Source: an uncultured Eubacteriales bacterium (GTDB lineage Bacteria > Bacillota > Clostridia > Lachnospirales > Lachnospiraceae). Taken from it: DNA of 29,799 bases. Shown piece by piece: positions 16,671 to 24,151 of this stretch. Position 1 is the stretch's first letter. Every line of letters begins with the position of its first letter. The DNA lies in assembly GCA_900545455.1 (NCBI GenBank), contig UQZF01000013.1:1-29799 (forward strand), given 5' to 3'. Position numbers and translations under genes: made by a program. Under the pieces are notes generated by a model. The model searched no databases and was not told the origin of the DNA. It was given only the letters and a program-made list of their open reading frames with translations.

Positions 16671-17844
16671 GCCTTATTACCTCTCCGGACTGTTTCCTGT
16701 TAAGCCCTGCCGCATCGTATATCGCGAACGCTACAAAAAGCAGGAATGGATTCACAACCGAGCTGATTAAGAAATCCTCCATGAGACCGTACAGGCACAG
16801 TGTATTGATTATTATTGTAAGATTGTAATTCTTCTTTTTATAAAAATACCACGACGCAAACACCAGGCAGGCGATGAAGAACATCTCCGTCACAAAGCCG
16901 TACTTGTAGAATGAACACCAATAGTTGCTGTCGAGAAAGCCGTTGTTGATCTGCACTCCGTCCCATCTGGCGGCAGCCCTGCTTATATCCTTGCCAAGCA
17001 GTGAAAATCCGTAGTTGAGCCAGTACTGATGCTGAATCTTTAGTCTGCCCGTTATAAGCTGGTCAAGCATGAACATGAACTTGTTGTTCACATCAAAGAA
17101 CACCGACATCACGAAGGTTCCGATAAAGCACAGGAGGCTCGTTGGAATCACCGCGGCACTTATGACCTTCTTTATGATATAGCCCGGCTTTCCAAGCCTG
17201 TCAAAAAGCTTGAGGCAGAGGAAAACAAACACCAGGAACATTCCGAGCATAAAGCCCGTCATGCTGTTCGTCACACGGTAAACCGCATAGAAGGCGTATA
17301 TTGACAAAAGAAAATGAAGTATATTAAGCTTCTTATAATTAAGATACAATATAAGTGCAACCGTGATAAATATATTTACCATGAACTCGTTCGGGCTCTG
17401 AAAGCCGTAAGAATATGTGAGTCCGTCCTCGAACTGATCCTTGACCGCATTTCCGACAATCCCCGCAACGCTCGCGGTCACAAGCACGGAAATACAGATT
17501 ATCCTCACAAAGAGTACCTTCTTCATCAGGTCAAGCACGTCGATATTTTTGAGTCCAAGCACCGTCAAAATCATAATTGTGAAGGTCACATAGCCCGTCT
17601 TTAAATAGATGAACACGGCATACAGACCTACAATGCCCATCACTATTATTTCCTTCAGCGTGTACTTCGTAAACAGAAGCTTTAACCCCAAACAAACCAT
17701 GGCAAAAGCCATGATAATCATGTATTCCTTATCTCCCGAATAGAAACCGAGTGTCTTTGCAAACACGAGGCTCAGAAACGAGATATAGTAAAACACGTCA
17801 TTATTCTTATATGCCCAATCAATTATCTTTTTAATACCTGTCAT
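16663..17844 (-). CDS. Polytopic membrane protein, Wzy-like polysaccharide polymerase candidate
   Basis: A membrane protein of 393 residues with about ten to twelve hydrophobic segments and a larger polar loop at about residues 250-310, a layout shared with Wzy polymerases of Gram-positive capsule loci. No short sequence motif proves the function; the call rests on topology and context. It sits second in the operon between the GT26 gene and a GT4 gene. It differs clearly from the other polymerase-like protein (4295-5617) and lacks that protein's TGSK-type Wzy_C block. A GTG at 17856 would add four residues but has no RBS, whereas the ATG at 17844 has GTGGAG 6 nt upstream. A membrane protein of other function remains possible. 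Confidence 0.78.
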   Translation of the reverse strand: MTGIKKIIDWAYKNNDVFYYISFLSLVFAKTLGFYSGDKEYMIIMAFAMVCLGLKLLFTKYTLKEIIVMGIVGLYAVFIYLKTGYVTFTIMILTVLGLKNIDVLDLMKKVLFVRIICISVLVTASVAGIVGNAVKDQFEDGLTYSYGFQSPNEFMVNIFITVALILYLNYKKLNILHFLLSIYAFYAVYRVTNSMTGFMLGMFLVFVFLCLKLFDRLGKPGYIIKKVISAAVIPTSLLCFIGTFVMSVFFDVNNKFMFMLDQLITGRLKIQHQYWLNYGFSLLGKDISRAAARWDGVQINNGFLDSNYWCSFYKYGFVTEMFFIACLVFASWYFYKKKNYNLTIIINTLCLYGLMEDFLISSVVNPFLLFVAFAIYDAAGLNRKQSGEVIRLE

Positions 17845-17871
17845 ATTGTTCTCCACGCTGCCGCAAAAGTT

Positions 17872-18639
17872 CTATTTTCTCTTCTTTATTCTGCGTGACT
17901 GCTTCCACAATCTGTAGCACGCCACAAGGAACACCGTGTTGGTCGAAAAGTATCGCTTGTAAAGTCTCTTAGGCTCCTGAACAAGCCTGTAAAGCCACTC
18001 AAGTGATAACTTCTGCATTATCATCGGTGCCCTCTTTATATTGCCCGCAAAATAGTCGAATCCGGCGCCTACTCCGACCATGACGGCATCAACCCTGCCC
18101 TCGTGCTTCGCCATCCAATTCTCCTGCTTAGGCGCACCGAGTCCTATCCAGACAATGTCCGGCTTAGTCTCGTTAATCATATTGATAATCTGCTCATCCT
18201 CCTCATGAGAGAACGTTCTGAAAGGAGGCGAATACATTCCGCATATCTGTATGTCAGGATACTCTTTCTCCAATATACCCTTAAGCTTGTCCAAAGTCTC
18301 AGGCGTGCTTCCGTAAAAGAACTGTCGCACACCTTTCTCCTTAAACATCTCACCCATGAAATCCGGCCCCGTAACACGGCTTGCATTCTTGTGCCCCATA
18401 AGCCTGCACACAATGCTAAGCGGACCACCGTCAGGAAACACCATGGCAGCCCCGTTCTGTACTCTTCTGTAATTGCGGTTCTCATACGCCGTAACTGTCG
18501 TATGCACGTTGGCAACACATATATATTTTCCACGCAGCTCCTCAATATTGTTGAGCACACACTGCTTAATAGAGTTCATATCCCCCACAGTGACGTGTAC
18601 TCCCAACACGCTGCAATATTCCGGCTTTTTAAAACTCAT
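17872..18639 (-). CDS. WecB/TagA/CpsF-family (GT26) glycosyltransferase
   Basis: GT26 enzymes add the second sugar (for example ManNAc) to an undecaprenyl-pyrophosphate-linked sugar at the inner membrane face. The protein has 255 residues. Motifs seen: VANVHTTVTAY (N-terminal donor-side motif), FPDGGPLSIVCRLMG with the catalytic-type Asp, RVTGPDFM, FFYGSTPETLDKL, IVWIGLGAPKQENWM and VGVGAGFDYFAGNIKRAP, followed by the membrane-binding C-terminal tail LEWLYRLVQEPKRLYKRY. The tail completes the active site when the enzyme becomes a membrane-bound monomer in TagA. A GTG at 18648 would add three residues but lies within the AGGTGG ribosome site of the ATG at 18639, so 18639 is chosen. It is the first gene of the locus. 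Confidence 0.93.
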   Translation of the reverse strand: MSFKKPEYCSVLGVHVTVGDMNSIKQCVLNNIEELRGKYICVANVHTTVTAYENRNYRRVQNGAAMVFPDGGPLSIVCRLMGHKNASRVTGPDFMGEMFKEKGVRQFFYGSTPETLDKLKGILEKEYPDIQICGMYSPPFRTFSHEEDEQIINMINETKPDIVWIGLGAPKQENWMAKHEGRVDAVMVGVGAGFDYFAGNIKRAPMIMQKLSLEWLYRLVQEPKRLYKRYFSTNTVFLVACYRLWKQSRRIKKRK

Positions 18640-18678
18640 GTCATCCACCTATACTTTTGTCATTACAATATCTTCTAT

Positions 18679-18707
18679 ATTATATCATTTTAATTATTCA
18701 AGAGCAA
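18679..18707 (-). promoter_or_regulatory. Predicted sigma-A promoter, extended -10, for the polysaccharide locus
   Basis: Minus strand: -35 TTGCTC (18702-18707, weak), a 17-nt spacer, and a perfect -10 TATAAT (18679-18684) preceded by TGA, which makes an extended -10 that can make up for the weak -35. Transcription would begin near 18672, leaving a leader of about 33 nt before the GT26 start. It lies in the short gap just after sigK, and no terminator separates the two, so read-through from sigK is also possible. Confidence 0.7.
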
Positions 18708-18711
18708 CACT

Positions 18712-19335
18712 TTATTCTCTAAAGGCATCCCGAAGCCTCTCAAGTGCCCTCTTCTCTATTCTGCTCACATAACTTCTGCTTATTCCATACTCATCCGCAA
18801 GCTCCCGCTGCGTCCTCTCACGTCTGCCGTAAAGGCCGTACCTGTATATCAGAATTTCCTTCTCCCGTTCAGACAATGCACTGTTAAATACCTCATTGAG
18901 CTTTACTATATCCTCATTGTTCTGCAGTCTGGCAACGACATCCTCATCCTCAGAAAATGTTATGTCCTGAAAGCAGATCTTGTTCCCCTCCTTATCTGTT
19001 CCCAACGGTTCGTTCAGGGAAATTTCCTTAGAGCGCTTCTTCTCACTGCGAAACATCATCAAAAGCTCGTTGTCTATGCACTTTGCCGCATAGGTCACAA
19101 GCCTGTTTCCCTTCTTCTCATCGAAACTGTCTATCGCCTTTATGAGTCCTATTGTTCCTATTGAAATCATATCCTCCAGCTCGTACTCGCTGCATGAATA
19201 CTTTTTCACCATGTGGACAACAAGCCTCAGATTCTTCTCTATCAGAATCTCCTTCGCTTTTTTATCGCCTCCGTGGAAAAGCTCAAGATAATATCTCTCC
19301 TGTGCGGCGGTAAGAGGTCTGTCAAATGCTTTCAT
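18712..19335 (-). CDS. sigK: RNA polymerase sporulation sigma factor, SigK type
   Basis: Sigma-70 family factor of 207 residues with region 2 (about 32-102; LIEKNLRLVVHMVKKY, EDMISIGTIGLIKAID, TYAAKCIDNELLMMFR) and region 4 (about 150-207; helix-turn-helix TQRELADEYGISRSYVSRIEK). The SLNEPLGTDKEGN linker and SRSYVSRIEKRALERL strongly favour the SigK/SigE group. In B. subtilis SigK directs late mother-cell genes and is made as a pro-protein. Here the protein starts at MKAFDRPLTAAQERYYL, right at the mature region, so no pro-sequence is present. The gene is whole, with no skin-type insertion. It has a modest RBS (AGGG, 8 nt) and is set apart from trhP by a terminator, so it must have its own promoter in 19336-19421; none was recognised. 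Confidence 0.88.
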   Translation of the reverse strand: MKAFDRPLTAAQERYYLELFHGGDKKAKEILIEKNLRLVVHMVKKYSCSEYELEDMISIGTIGLIKAIDSFDEKKGNRLVTYAAKCIDNELLMMFRSEKKRSKEISLNEPLGTDKEGNKICFQDITFSEDEDVVARLQNNEDIVKLNEVFNSALSEREKEILIYRYGLYGRRERTQRELADEYGISRSYVSRIEKRALERLRDAFRE

Positions 19336-19421
19336 ACATTTTCCCTGTCACTTACGGGTTATTAACATTCTATGCCGCAAATACCGCCGCGTGCATGACC
19401 ACACATAATAAAATAAACGAC

Positions 19422-19462
19422 AAAAACGGGGCTTGCAATGACTTCCGTCATCACAAGTCCCG
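19422..19462 (-). terminator. Intrinsic terminator after trhP
   Basis: On the minus strand a hairpin (19462 to 19427) begins 5 nt after the trhP stop codon. The outer arms CGGGACTTG and CAAGCCCCG pair with one mismatch, the inner arms ATGAC and GTCAT pair fully, and the loop is a GGAA tetraloop. TTTTT follows at 19422-19426. It should end the ireB-to-trhP operon before sigK. Confidence 0.85.
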
Positions 19463-19467
19463 CCTGT

Positions 19468-20697
19468 TTAGTCCTCTTTGCGTCTTAAAATATCGTATTT
19501 GTCGAGCTTCACTCCAAGGTCAATGTATAAAAGCTCCTTAGGATGTGGTGCGCTCTCGCGCTCATTGCCCTCCGCATCCTTTATCGCCTTGACGGTCACT
19601 TCCAAATTGTCACCGTTCGGCTTCATAACCTCAATCTGCTCTCCGACCGAGAACTTATTTCTCTGCTCAATCGCATACAGCCCTTCATCGTTCATATCGC
19701 CGACTATTCCGAGATATGTGTACTCTCTCATATAGACGTTCGAGTCATATATCTGGGTATTGTGGTCAGGCTTGCCAAAGAAGAACCCCGTCGTGTACTG
19801 TCTGTAGGTACACTTTGCAATCTCCTCCTTATACACAGGAATTCTGCTTCTGTAGAGCTCCTCGGATTTTGCATAATCGTCAAGTGCCATTCTGTAAGTT
19901 CTCGCAACCGTCGCAACGTAGAGCGCTGTTTTCATTCTGCCCTCAACCTTGAGACTGTCGATTCCCGCATCAATCATCTCCGGAATATGCTCAATCATGC
20001 ACAAATCCTTGGAATTGAAGATGTACGTTCCTCTCTCGTTCTCATACACAGGCATATACTCGCCCGGTCTTGTCTCCTCGACAACCGCATACTTCCAGCG
20101 GCACGGATGTGTGCATTCGCCCTGATTTGCATCTCTTCCCGTCAGAAAACTGCTCAAAAGGCATCTTCCCGAATACGATATGCACATAGCTCCATGCACA
20201 AATGTCTCTATCTCAAGATCATCGGGAATATGCTCACGAATCTCCTTGATTTCCGCAAGTGAAAGTTCTCTTGCAGTAACAACTCTCTTAGCTCCGAGTC
20301 TGTGCCAGAAGTTGTAAGTTCCGTAGTTGGTATTGTTTGCCTGTGTACTCACATGAAGCTCCATCTCAGGCAGTACCTCCTGTGCAATCGTAAATATTGC
20401 CGGATCCGATATGATAAGTGCATCCGGATAAACCTTCTCACCCAGTTCCTTAAAATATGCTCTCGCTCCGTCCAAATCCCTGTTATGTGCGAGTATGTTG
20501 GCTGTGACATACACCTTGACATTGTGCTCATGTGCAAAGCGCACACCCTCTGCCATCTCATCGATAGTAAAGTTCTTCGCCTTTGCACGAAGTCCGAACG
20601 CCTCTCCGCCTATATATACCGCATCGGCACCATATATCACGGCAGTCCTTAGAACCTCAAGACTGCTTGCAGGTATCAATAACTCAGGTAATTTCAT
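19468..20697 (-). CDS. trhP: Peptidase U32 family tRNA hydroxylation protein TrhP
   Basis: U32 proteins of the TrhP type make 5-hydroxyuridine at U34 of tRNA, using prephenate-derived chemistry; they are not true peptidases in this branch. The protein has 409 residues, like the longer B. subtilis paralog YrrO. Visible: LLIPASSLEVLRTAVIYGADAVYIGG at the N-terminus and the U32 signature ETFVHGAMCISYSGRCLLSS. Four cysteines (172, 179, 195, 199) in this stretch and in GECTHPCRW could hold an iron-sulfur cluster, as in the related UbiU/UbiV. A longer frame reaches a TTG at 20733, but the ATG at 20697 has AGGA 5 nt upstream and starts the conserved MKLPELL. It follows trmR, which acts on its product. 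Confidence 0.88.
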   Translation of the reverse strand: MKLPELLIPASSLEVLRTAVIYGADAVYIGGEAFGLRAKAKNFTIDEMAEGVRFAHEHNVKVYVTANILAHNRDLDGARAYFKELGEKVYPDALIISDPAIFTIAQEVLPEMELHVSTQANNTNYGTYNFWHRLGAKRVVTARELSLAEIKEIREHIPDDLEIETFVHGAMCISYSGRCLLSSFLTGRDANQGECTHPCRWKYAVVEETRPGEYMPVYENERGTYIFNSKDLCMIEHIPEMIDAGIDSLKVEGRMKTALYVATVARTYRMALDDYAKSEELYRSRIPVYKEEIAKCTYRQYTTGFFFGKPDHNTQIYDSNVYMREYTYLGIVGDMNDEGLYAIEQRNKFSVGEQIEVMKPNGDNLEVTVKAIKDAEGNERESAPHPKELLYIDLGVKLDKYDILRRKED

Positions 20698-20748
20698 ATT
20701 ATTCCTCATTTCAAATTCAAGTAATATCGTCAAAATCAGACCGCACCA

Positions 20749-21390
20749 TCACTTCTTCACGCTGAAGGTTATTCCGTCACCGAGCGGTATAACGCTCGTG
20801 ACAAGCTCATTGCTGTGCGTAACCGCATAGAGATACTCCCTCATGCGTGAGTGTATTGTCCTGTCGCGTCTGCACACGGCAAAACGTGACTGGACGAGGT
20901 CGCCCTCCTGAAGCACATTGTCGGTTATAAGTATGCCCCCCCTCGAAAGAAGCCTCATTATCTCAGGCAGAATAACAATATATTGTGCTTTAGCGGCATC
21001 CATGAATATAAAATCATAGCTGCCCGAAAGGTTTTTAAGTATCTCACCGGCATCACCTTCAAGGAGCGTTATCACGTTCTCTTTTCCGGCGCGCCGTATA
21101 TTTTCTTTAGCCTTTGCAATTCTTTTATCGTAATTCTCAATAGTGGTGATTCTTGCGTCATCGTCTATGTTCTCACTCATGAGTATCGACGAATAACCTA
21201 CGGCAGCACCAACCTCAAGAATATTCTTAGGGTGCTTGGAAGCCAGTATGGTCTTTAGAAAGCAGCCCATCTCTTTTCTTATTATCGGGACATTATCGGC
21301 AAGTGCTTCCCGCTCTATCTGCATACATATCCCACTGTCATTTCCGGCAAGCGAGTGTATGTACGATGTAATTCTCTCGTCAGTAATCAC
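20749..21390 (-). CDS. trmR: tRNA 5-hydroxyuridine O-methyltransferase TrmR (YrrM type)
   Basis: Class I SAM-dependent O-methyltransferase of the COMT-like (methyltransf_3) family, 213 residues. SAM site ILEVGAAVGYSSIL (57-70), metal-binding Asp131 in FIFMDAAKAQY, and Asp157-Asn158 in GGILITDNVLQEGDL are all present. In B. subtilis the matching gene, yrrM, lies next to yrrN/yrrO and its product turns 5-hydroxyuridine at tRNA position 34 into 5-methoxyuridine. The same pairing with trhP here supports that role over small-molecule methylation. The start codon is GTG at 21390 with AAGGAG 5 nt upstream, and it shares a GTGA overlap with the end of the upstream gene, so the two are translationally coupled. 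Confidence 0.87.
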   Translation of the reverse strand: MITDERITSYIHSLAGNDSGICMQIEREALADNVPIIRKEMGCFLKTILASKHPKNILEVGAAVGYSSILMSENIDDDARITTIENYDKRIAKAKENIRRAGKENVITLLEGDAGEILKNLSGSYDFIFMDAAKAQYIVILPEIMRLLSRGGILITDNVLQEGDLVQSRFAVCRRDRTIHSRMREYLYAVTHSNELVTSVIPLGDGITFSVKK

Positions 21391-21785
21391 TTCGACTCCT
21401 TCTCCGCCGCCGCGGCACGGCTTTCCTCTGTTATTGCTGCCATTATCTGAGTCGGTGTCATCCCCGTATTGAGTTCGAATGTACCACCCACAAAAAATTT
21501 ACTGTAGTCCGACAACATCGCCTGCACCTTAAACAGCAGCTTTCCGTCAACCAGCTCCGCCTTATCAAGCACCGCCGCTACATCGTCAATACTTGGATTA
21601 TCCGGTATAGTGACCGTTTTATCTCTTGCCATCGAAGGATCATCCATTGAAGATTCATTAAAGACGGCAACACCAAACCTGAACGCAGCACCGCCCGCAT
21701 AGTATACAAGCATTACAATCAGCGCAAGTATTATCATTTTATATGAAATTGTAATCACCGTCTTTATGACATTTCTGGTCTCCAT
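21387..21785 (-). CDS. Short MltG-like membrane protein, catalytic half absent
   Basis: A protein of 132 residues with one N-terminal membrane helix (about 15-35) and a short extracytoplasmic part. The stretch KTVTIPDNPSIDDVAAVLDK, LVDGKLLFKVQAM, GTFELNTGMTPTQIMAAI follows the pattern of the LysM-like subdomain that precedes the catalytic YceG domain of MltG, a lytic transglycosylase that cuts growing glycan strands. The catalytic domain (about 200 residues with its Glu) is missing, and the trmR gene begins directly at the stop, so nothing of it is left behind. The location matches yrrL (mltG) just before yrrM in B. subtilis. The ATG at 21785 has AGGTGG 7 nt upstream; the ATG at 21791 is too close to that site. 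Function without the catalytic part is unknown. Confidence 0.75.
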   Translation of the reverse strand: METRNVIKTVITISYKMIILALIVMLVYYAGGAAFRFGVAVFNESSMDDPSMARDKTVTIPDNPSIDDVAAVLDKAELVDGKLLFKVQAMLSDYSKFFVGGTFELNTGMTPTQIMAAITEESRAAAAEKESK

Positions 21786-21797
21786 ACGCATACCACC

Positions 21798-22166
21798 TTA
21801 CAGAAAATCAGTATCAAGATCCACGCTGTCGGCAATCGTCCTCGTGATACCTTGAAGCATACGGCATACCGACAACTCGGCTTTCAGGAATTCGTTCACA
21901 AGCTCATTCTTTCTTATGACCGCATTCTCCATCTGAAAACGCATCACCTCATCAAACATATTATCACTCACATCCATGTTCTGAAGCTCAAAATTACGCC
22001 TTCTGTAATCGCACACCTTCTCATAAAGTTCCGGCTGCTTCTTAATTTCTCCGAGATAATACAGATAGTTCTTGTACTCCTCACTGTCAACTATAGCCTG
22101 TGTAAGCTCTACGGTCTTGACATCAACCATGCTGTTCTCCAATGTCTTGTTCCTGCTGTCACCCAA
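21798..22166 (-). CDS. YlbF/YmcA family protein
   Basis: A small, mostly helical protein of 122 residues. The pattern TQAIVDSEEYKNYLYYLGEIKKQPELYEKVCDYRR and the C-terminal EFLKAELSVCRMLQGI match the YlbF/YmcA (DUF964) family. In B. subtilis, YlbF, YmcA and YaaT form a complex that affects RNase Y processing, competence, biofilm and sporulation. Here the gene directly follows RNase J, suggesting a link to RNA turnover. The start is probably TTG at 22166, directly after the RNase J stop, with GGAGGTG 6 nt upstream inside the RNase J gene. An ATG at 22130 with GGAG upstream is an alternative that shortens it by 12 residues. Confidence 0.83.
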   Translation of the reverse strand: MGDSRNKTLENSMVDVKTVELTQAIVDSEEYKNYLYYLGEIKKQPELYEKVCDYRRRNFELQNMDVSDNMFDEVMRFQMENAVIRKNELVNEFLKAELSVCRMLQGITRTIADSVDLDTDFL

Positions 22167-23834
22167 TTATGACACCTCCATGATAATAGGCAGAATCATA
22201 GGATTTCTCTTCATCTTTCTCCAAAGATACTCGCTCAAGTCGTCTCTTATGATATTCTTTATCTTTCCCCAGTCACTTATATTCTTTTCAAGGCACTTAT
22301 CTACCGACTCGCGCACAACGCTTGTAGCATCCTCGAGAAGTGTCTCGGATTCTCTCACATACACAAAACCTCTTGTGACAATATCCGGTCCGGCAAGCAG
22401 CTGGTTTGTGTACTTTTCAAGAGTGAGAACAACTATTATTATACCGTTCTCAGCAAGGTTTTGTCTGTCTCTTAATACAATATTTCCCACGTCTCCGACA
22501 CCAAGTCCGTCCACGAGAAGACTTCCTGCAGTTACCGTACCTGTCTTTCCTGCTCCATCGTATCCAAGTTCAAGCACATCTCCTGACGACATGATGAACA
22601 CATTCTCTTTCGGCACTCCCATTGACACGGCAAGATCGGCATGTGCCTTCAAATGTCTGTACTCACCATGAACAGGAATTGCATACTTAGGCTTGACAAT
22701 TGAATACATAAGCTTAATCTCTTCCTGTGAGGCATGTCCCGAAACATGCGTATCCTGGAAAATAACCTTTGCGCCCTTCATCGAGAGCTCATTTATGACT
22801 CTCGCAACAGACTTCTCATTTCCCGGAATAGGTGTGGCACTCAATATTACCACATCGCCCGGCTTTATCGTAACTTTCTTATGAATTGAAGCCGCCATCC
22901 TTGAGAGTGCCGCCATCGTCTCCCCCTGGCTTCCGGTTGTTATGATAACAGTCTGGCTGTCTGTGTACTTTTTAAGTTCATCCGTCTCCACAAGCATGCC
23001 TTCCGGTATATCAAGGTAACCAAGCTCACTTGCAACATTGATTATATTGACCATGCTTCGTCCCTCAACAGCTACCTTACGGTTATACTTAGCTGCCGAG
23101 TTGATAATCTGCTGTACTCTGTCAACATTTGATGCAAATGTCGCAACAATAATTCTGCTGTTCTGATTATCGTTAAAAATATTGTCAAAAGTCTTTCCAA
23201 CCGTTTTTTCCGACATCGTGTATCCTGTACGCATGACGTTCGTACTGTCGCAAAGCATTGCAAGAACGCCCTTCTTGCCTATCTCACCGAATCTCTGCAA
23301 ATCTATCGGCTCACCGAATACAGGTGTGTAGTCGACCTTAAAATCTCCCGTGTGAATAATCGTTCCCGCAGGAGTGTATATCGCAAGTGCGCACGCATCC
23401 GCGATGCTGTGGTTGATTCTTATAAACTCGATTCTGAAATCACCGAGCATAATGTACTGTCCGTACTTTACAACCTTGCGCTTGGTAGTTCCCAAAAGAT
23501 TATGCTCTTTAAGCTTGGTCTCTATGATACCCATAGTAAGCTTGGTAGCATATATAGGCTTATTAACGTCCTTTAACACATACGGAAACGCTCCGATGTG
23601 ATCCTCATGTCCGTGTGTTACGACAAAGCCCTTCACCTTGTCAATATTGTCCTTTAAAAATGTGACATCCGGAATGACAAGGTCAATTCCCAACATATCA
23701 TCATCAGGAAAAGACAGACCGCAGTCCACAACAATAATACTGTCCCCATACATGAAGGCAGTCATGTTCATTCCAATCTGCTCCAATCCGCCGAGTGGAA
23801 TTATCTTAACCTTTTCAGTTGTATCCGTTTTCAA
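22167..23834 (-). CDS. rnj: Ribonuclease J
   Basis: Metallo-beta-lactamase/beta-CASP ribonuclease with endo- and 5'-to-3' exonuclease activity, central to mRNA decay and rRNA maturation in Firmicutes. It has 555 residues, the normal length. The zinc site HGHEDH is at 74-79, NHSIADACALAI and HTGDFKVD supply the next ligands, and the beta-CASP part includes ATFASNVDRVQQI and SGHASQEEIKLM. VHGEYRHL and the C-terminal domain after about 450 complete it. The first in-frame start is a TTG at 23834, backed by GGAGG 7 nt upstream; no ATG occurs before the conserved KIIPLGGLEQIG. It sits between the DUF1292 and YlbF genes. Confidence 0.95.
   Translation of the reverse strand: MKTDTTEKVKIIPLGGLEQIGMNMTAFMYGDSIIVVDCGLSFPDDDMLGIDLVIPDVTFLKDNIDKVKGFVVTHGHEDHIGAFPYVLKDVNKPIYATKLTMGIIETKLKEHNLLGTTKRKVVKYGQYIMLGDFRIEFIRINHSIADACALAIYTPAGTIIHTGDFKVDYTPVFGEPIDLQRFGEIGKKGVLAMLCDSTNVMRTGYTMSEKTVGKTFDNIFNDNQNSRIIVATFASNVDRVQQIINSAAKYNRKVAVEGRSMVNIINVASELGYLDIPEGMLVETDELKKYTDSQTVIITTGSQGETMAALSRMAASIHKKVTIKPGDVVILSATPIPGNEKSVARVINELSMKGAKVIFQDTHVSGHASQEEIKLMYSIVKPKYAIPVHGEYRHLKAHADLAVSMGVPKENVFIMSSGDVLELGYDGAGKTGTVTAGSLLVDGLGVGDVGNIVLRDRQNLAENGIIIVVLTLEKYTNQLLAGPDIVTRGFVYVRESETLLEDATSVVRESVDKCLEKNISDWGKIKNIIRDDLSEYLWRKMKRNPMILPIIMEVS
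22173..22179 (-). promoter_or_regulatory. Ribosome-binding site that decides the YlbF-family start
   Basis: GGAGGTG on the minus strand, inside the last codons of the RNase J gene, stands 6 nt before a TTG that directly follows the RNase J stop codon. This strong site supports the TTG at 22166 and suggests that translation of the two genes is linked. Confidence 0.6.
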
Positions 23835-23841
23835 AAAAACA

Positions 23842-23846
23842 CCTCC
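23842..23846 (-). promoter_or_regulatory. Ribosome-binding site supporting the TTG start of RNase J
   Basis: GGAGG on the minus strand lies 7 nt before the TTG at 23834, with a T-rich spacer. It is the only good site near the start of the conserved RNase J sequence. Confidence 0.7.
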
Positions 23847-23862
23847 AAAAAATCACGCTCTA

Positions 23863-24150
23863 CTATTCTTCATCATCTAAAAGCTGCTCAAAAATCTTAA
23901 AAACAGCGTCAAGCTCTTCCTCGTCGTCCACGAACTCATACAATGCTTCCTCTGACTCCGGTGCAGATGTATCCTTGAGGATAAATACTGCCTCGCTGTC
24001 ATCGTCATCGTTCTCGCTGTCGTATACGGATGTATCATCCGTTGTAACCAGAAGGTAATCCGCTCCGTTCACTCTTGTAGACTCAATTACCTCGAATTCT
24101 ACCTCTTTGCCATCTTCTGTCTGAAATACAAGCTTTTCTGTATCTGCCAT
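23863..24150 (-). CDS. DUF1292 family small acidic protein (YrzB-like)
   Basis: A 95-residue, strongly acidic protein: the middle has DSENDDDDSEAVFIL and the tail ends with LDDEE. KLVFQTEDGKEVEFEVIEST and GADYLLVTTDD match the DUF1292 pattern, and in many Firmicutes this gene follows ruvX (B. subtilis yrzB after yrrK). Its function is unknown. An upstream in-frame start at 24225 would add 25 residues that lie over ruvX and look unrelated. The ATG at 24150 has AGGAGAA upstream and comes 1 nt after the ruvX stop, so it is chosen. Confidence 0.88.
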   Translation of the reverse strand: MADTEKLVFQTEDGKEVEFEVIESTRVNGADYLLVTTDDTSVYDSENDDDDSEAVFILKDTSAPESEEALYEFVDDEEELDAVFKIFEQLLDDEE

Positions 24151-24151
24151 T

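Noticed and set aside
19370..19396. Eight-codon open frame (MHAAVFAA) in the sigK leader, possible leader peptide
   Set aside because: It has a weak RBS, no attenuator-like hairpin pair follows, and its codons show no regulatory theme; most likely chance.
19543..20262. Plus-strand open frame of 239 codons
   Set aside because: It is antisense to trhP, Arg/Leu/Ile-rich, and shows no family pattern or promoter.
22072..22671. Plus-strand open frame of about 199 codons
   Set aside because: It is antisense to the RNase J and YlbF-family genes. The Ser/Phe-rich translation is typical of a mirrored coding strand.
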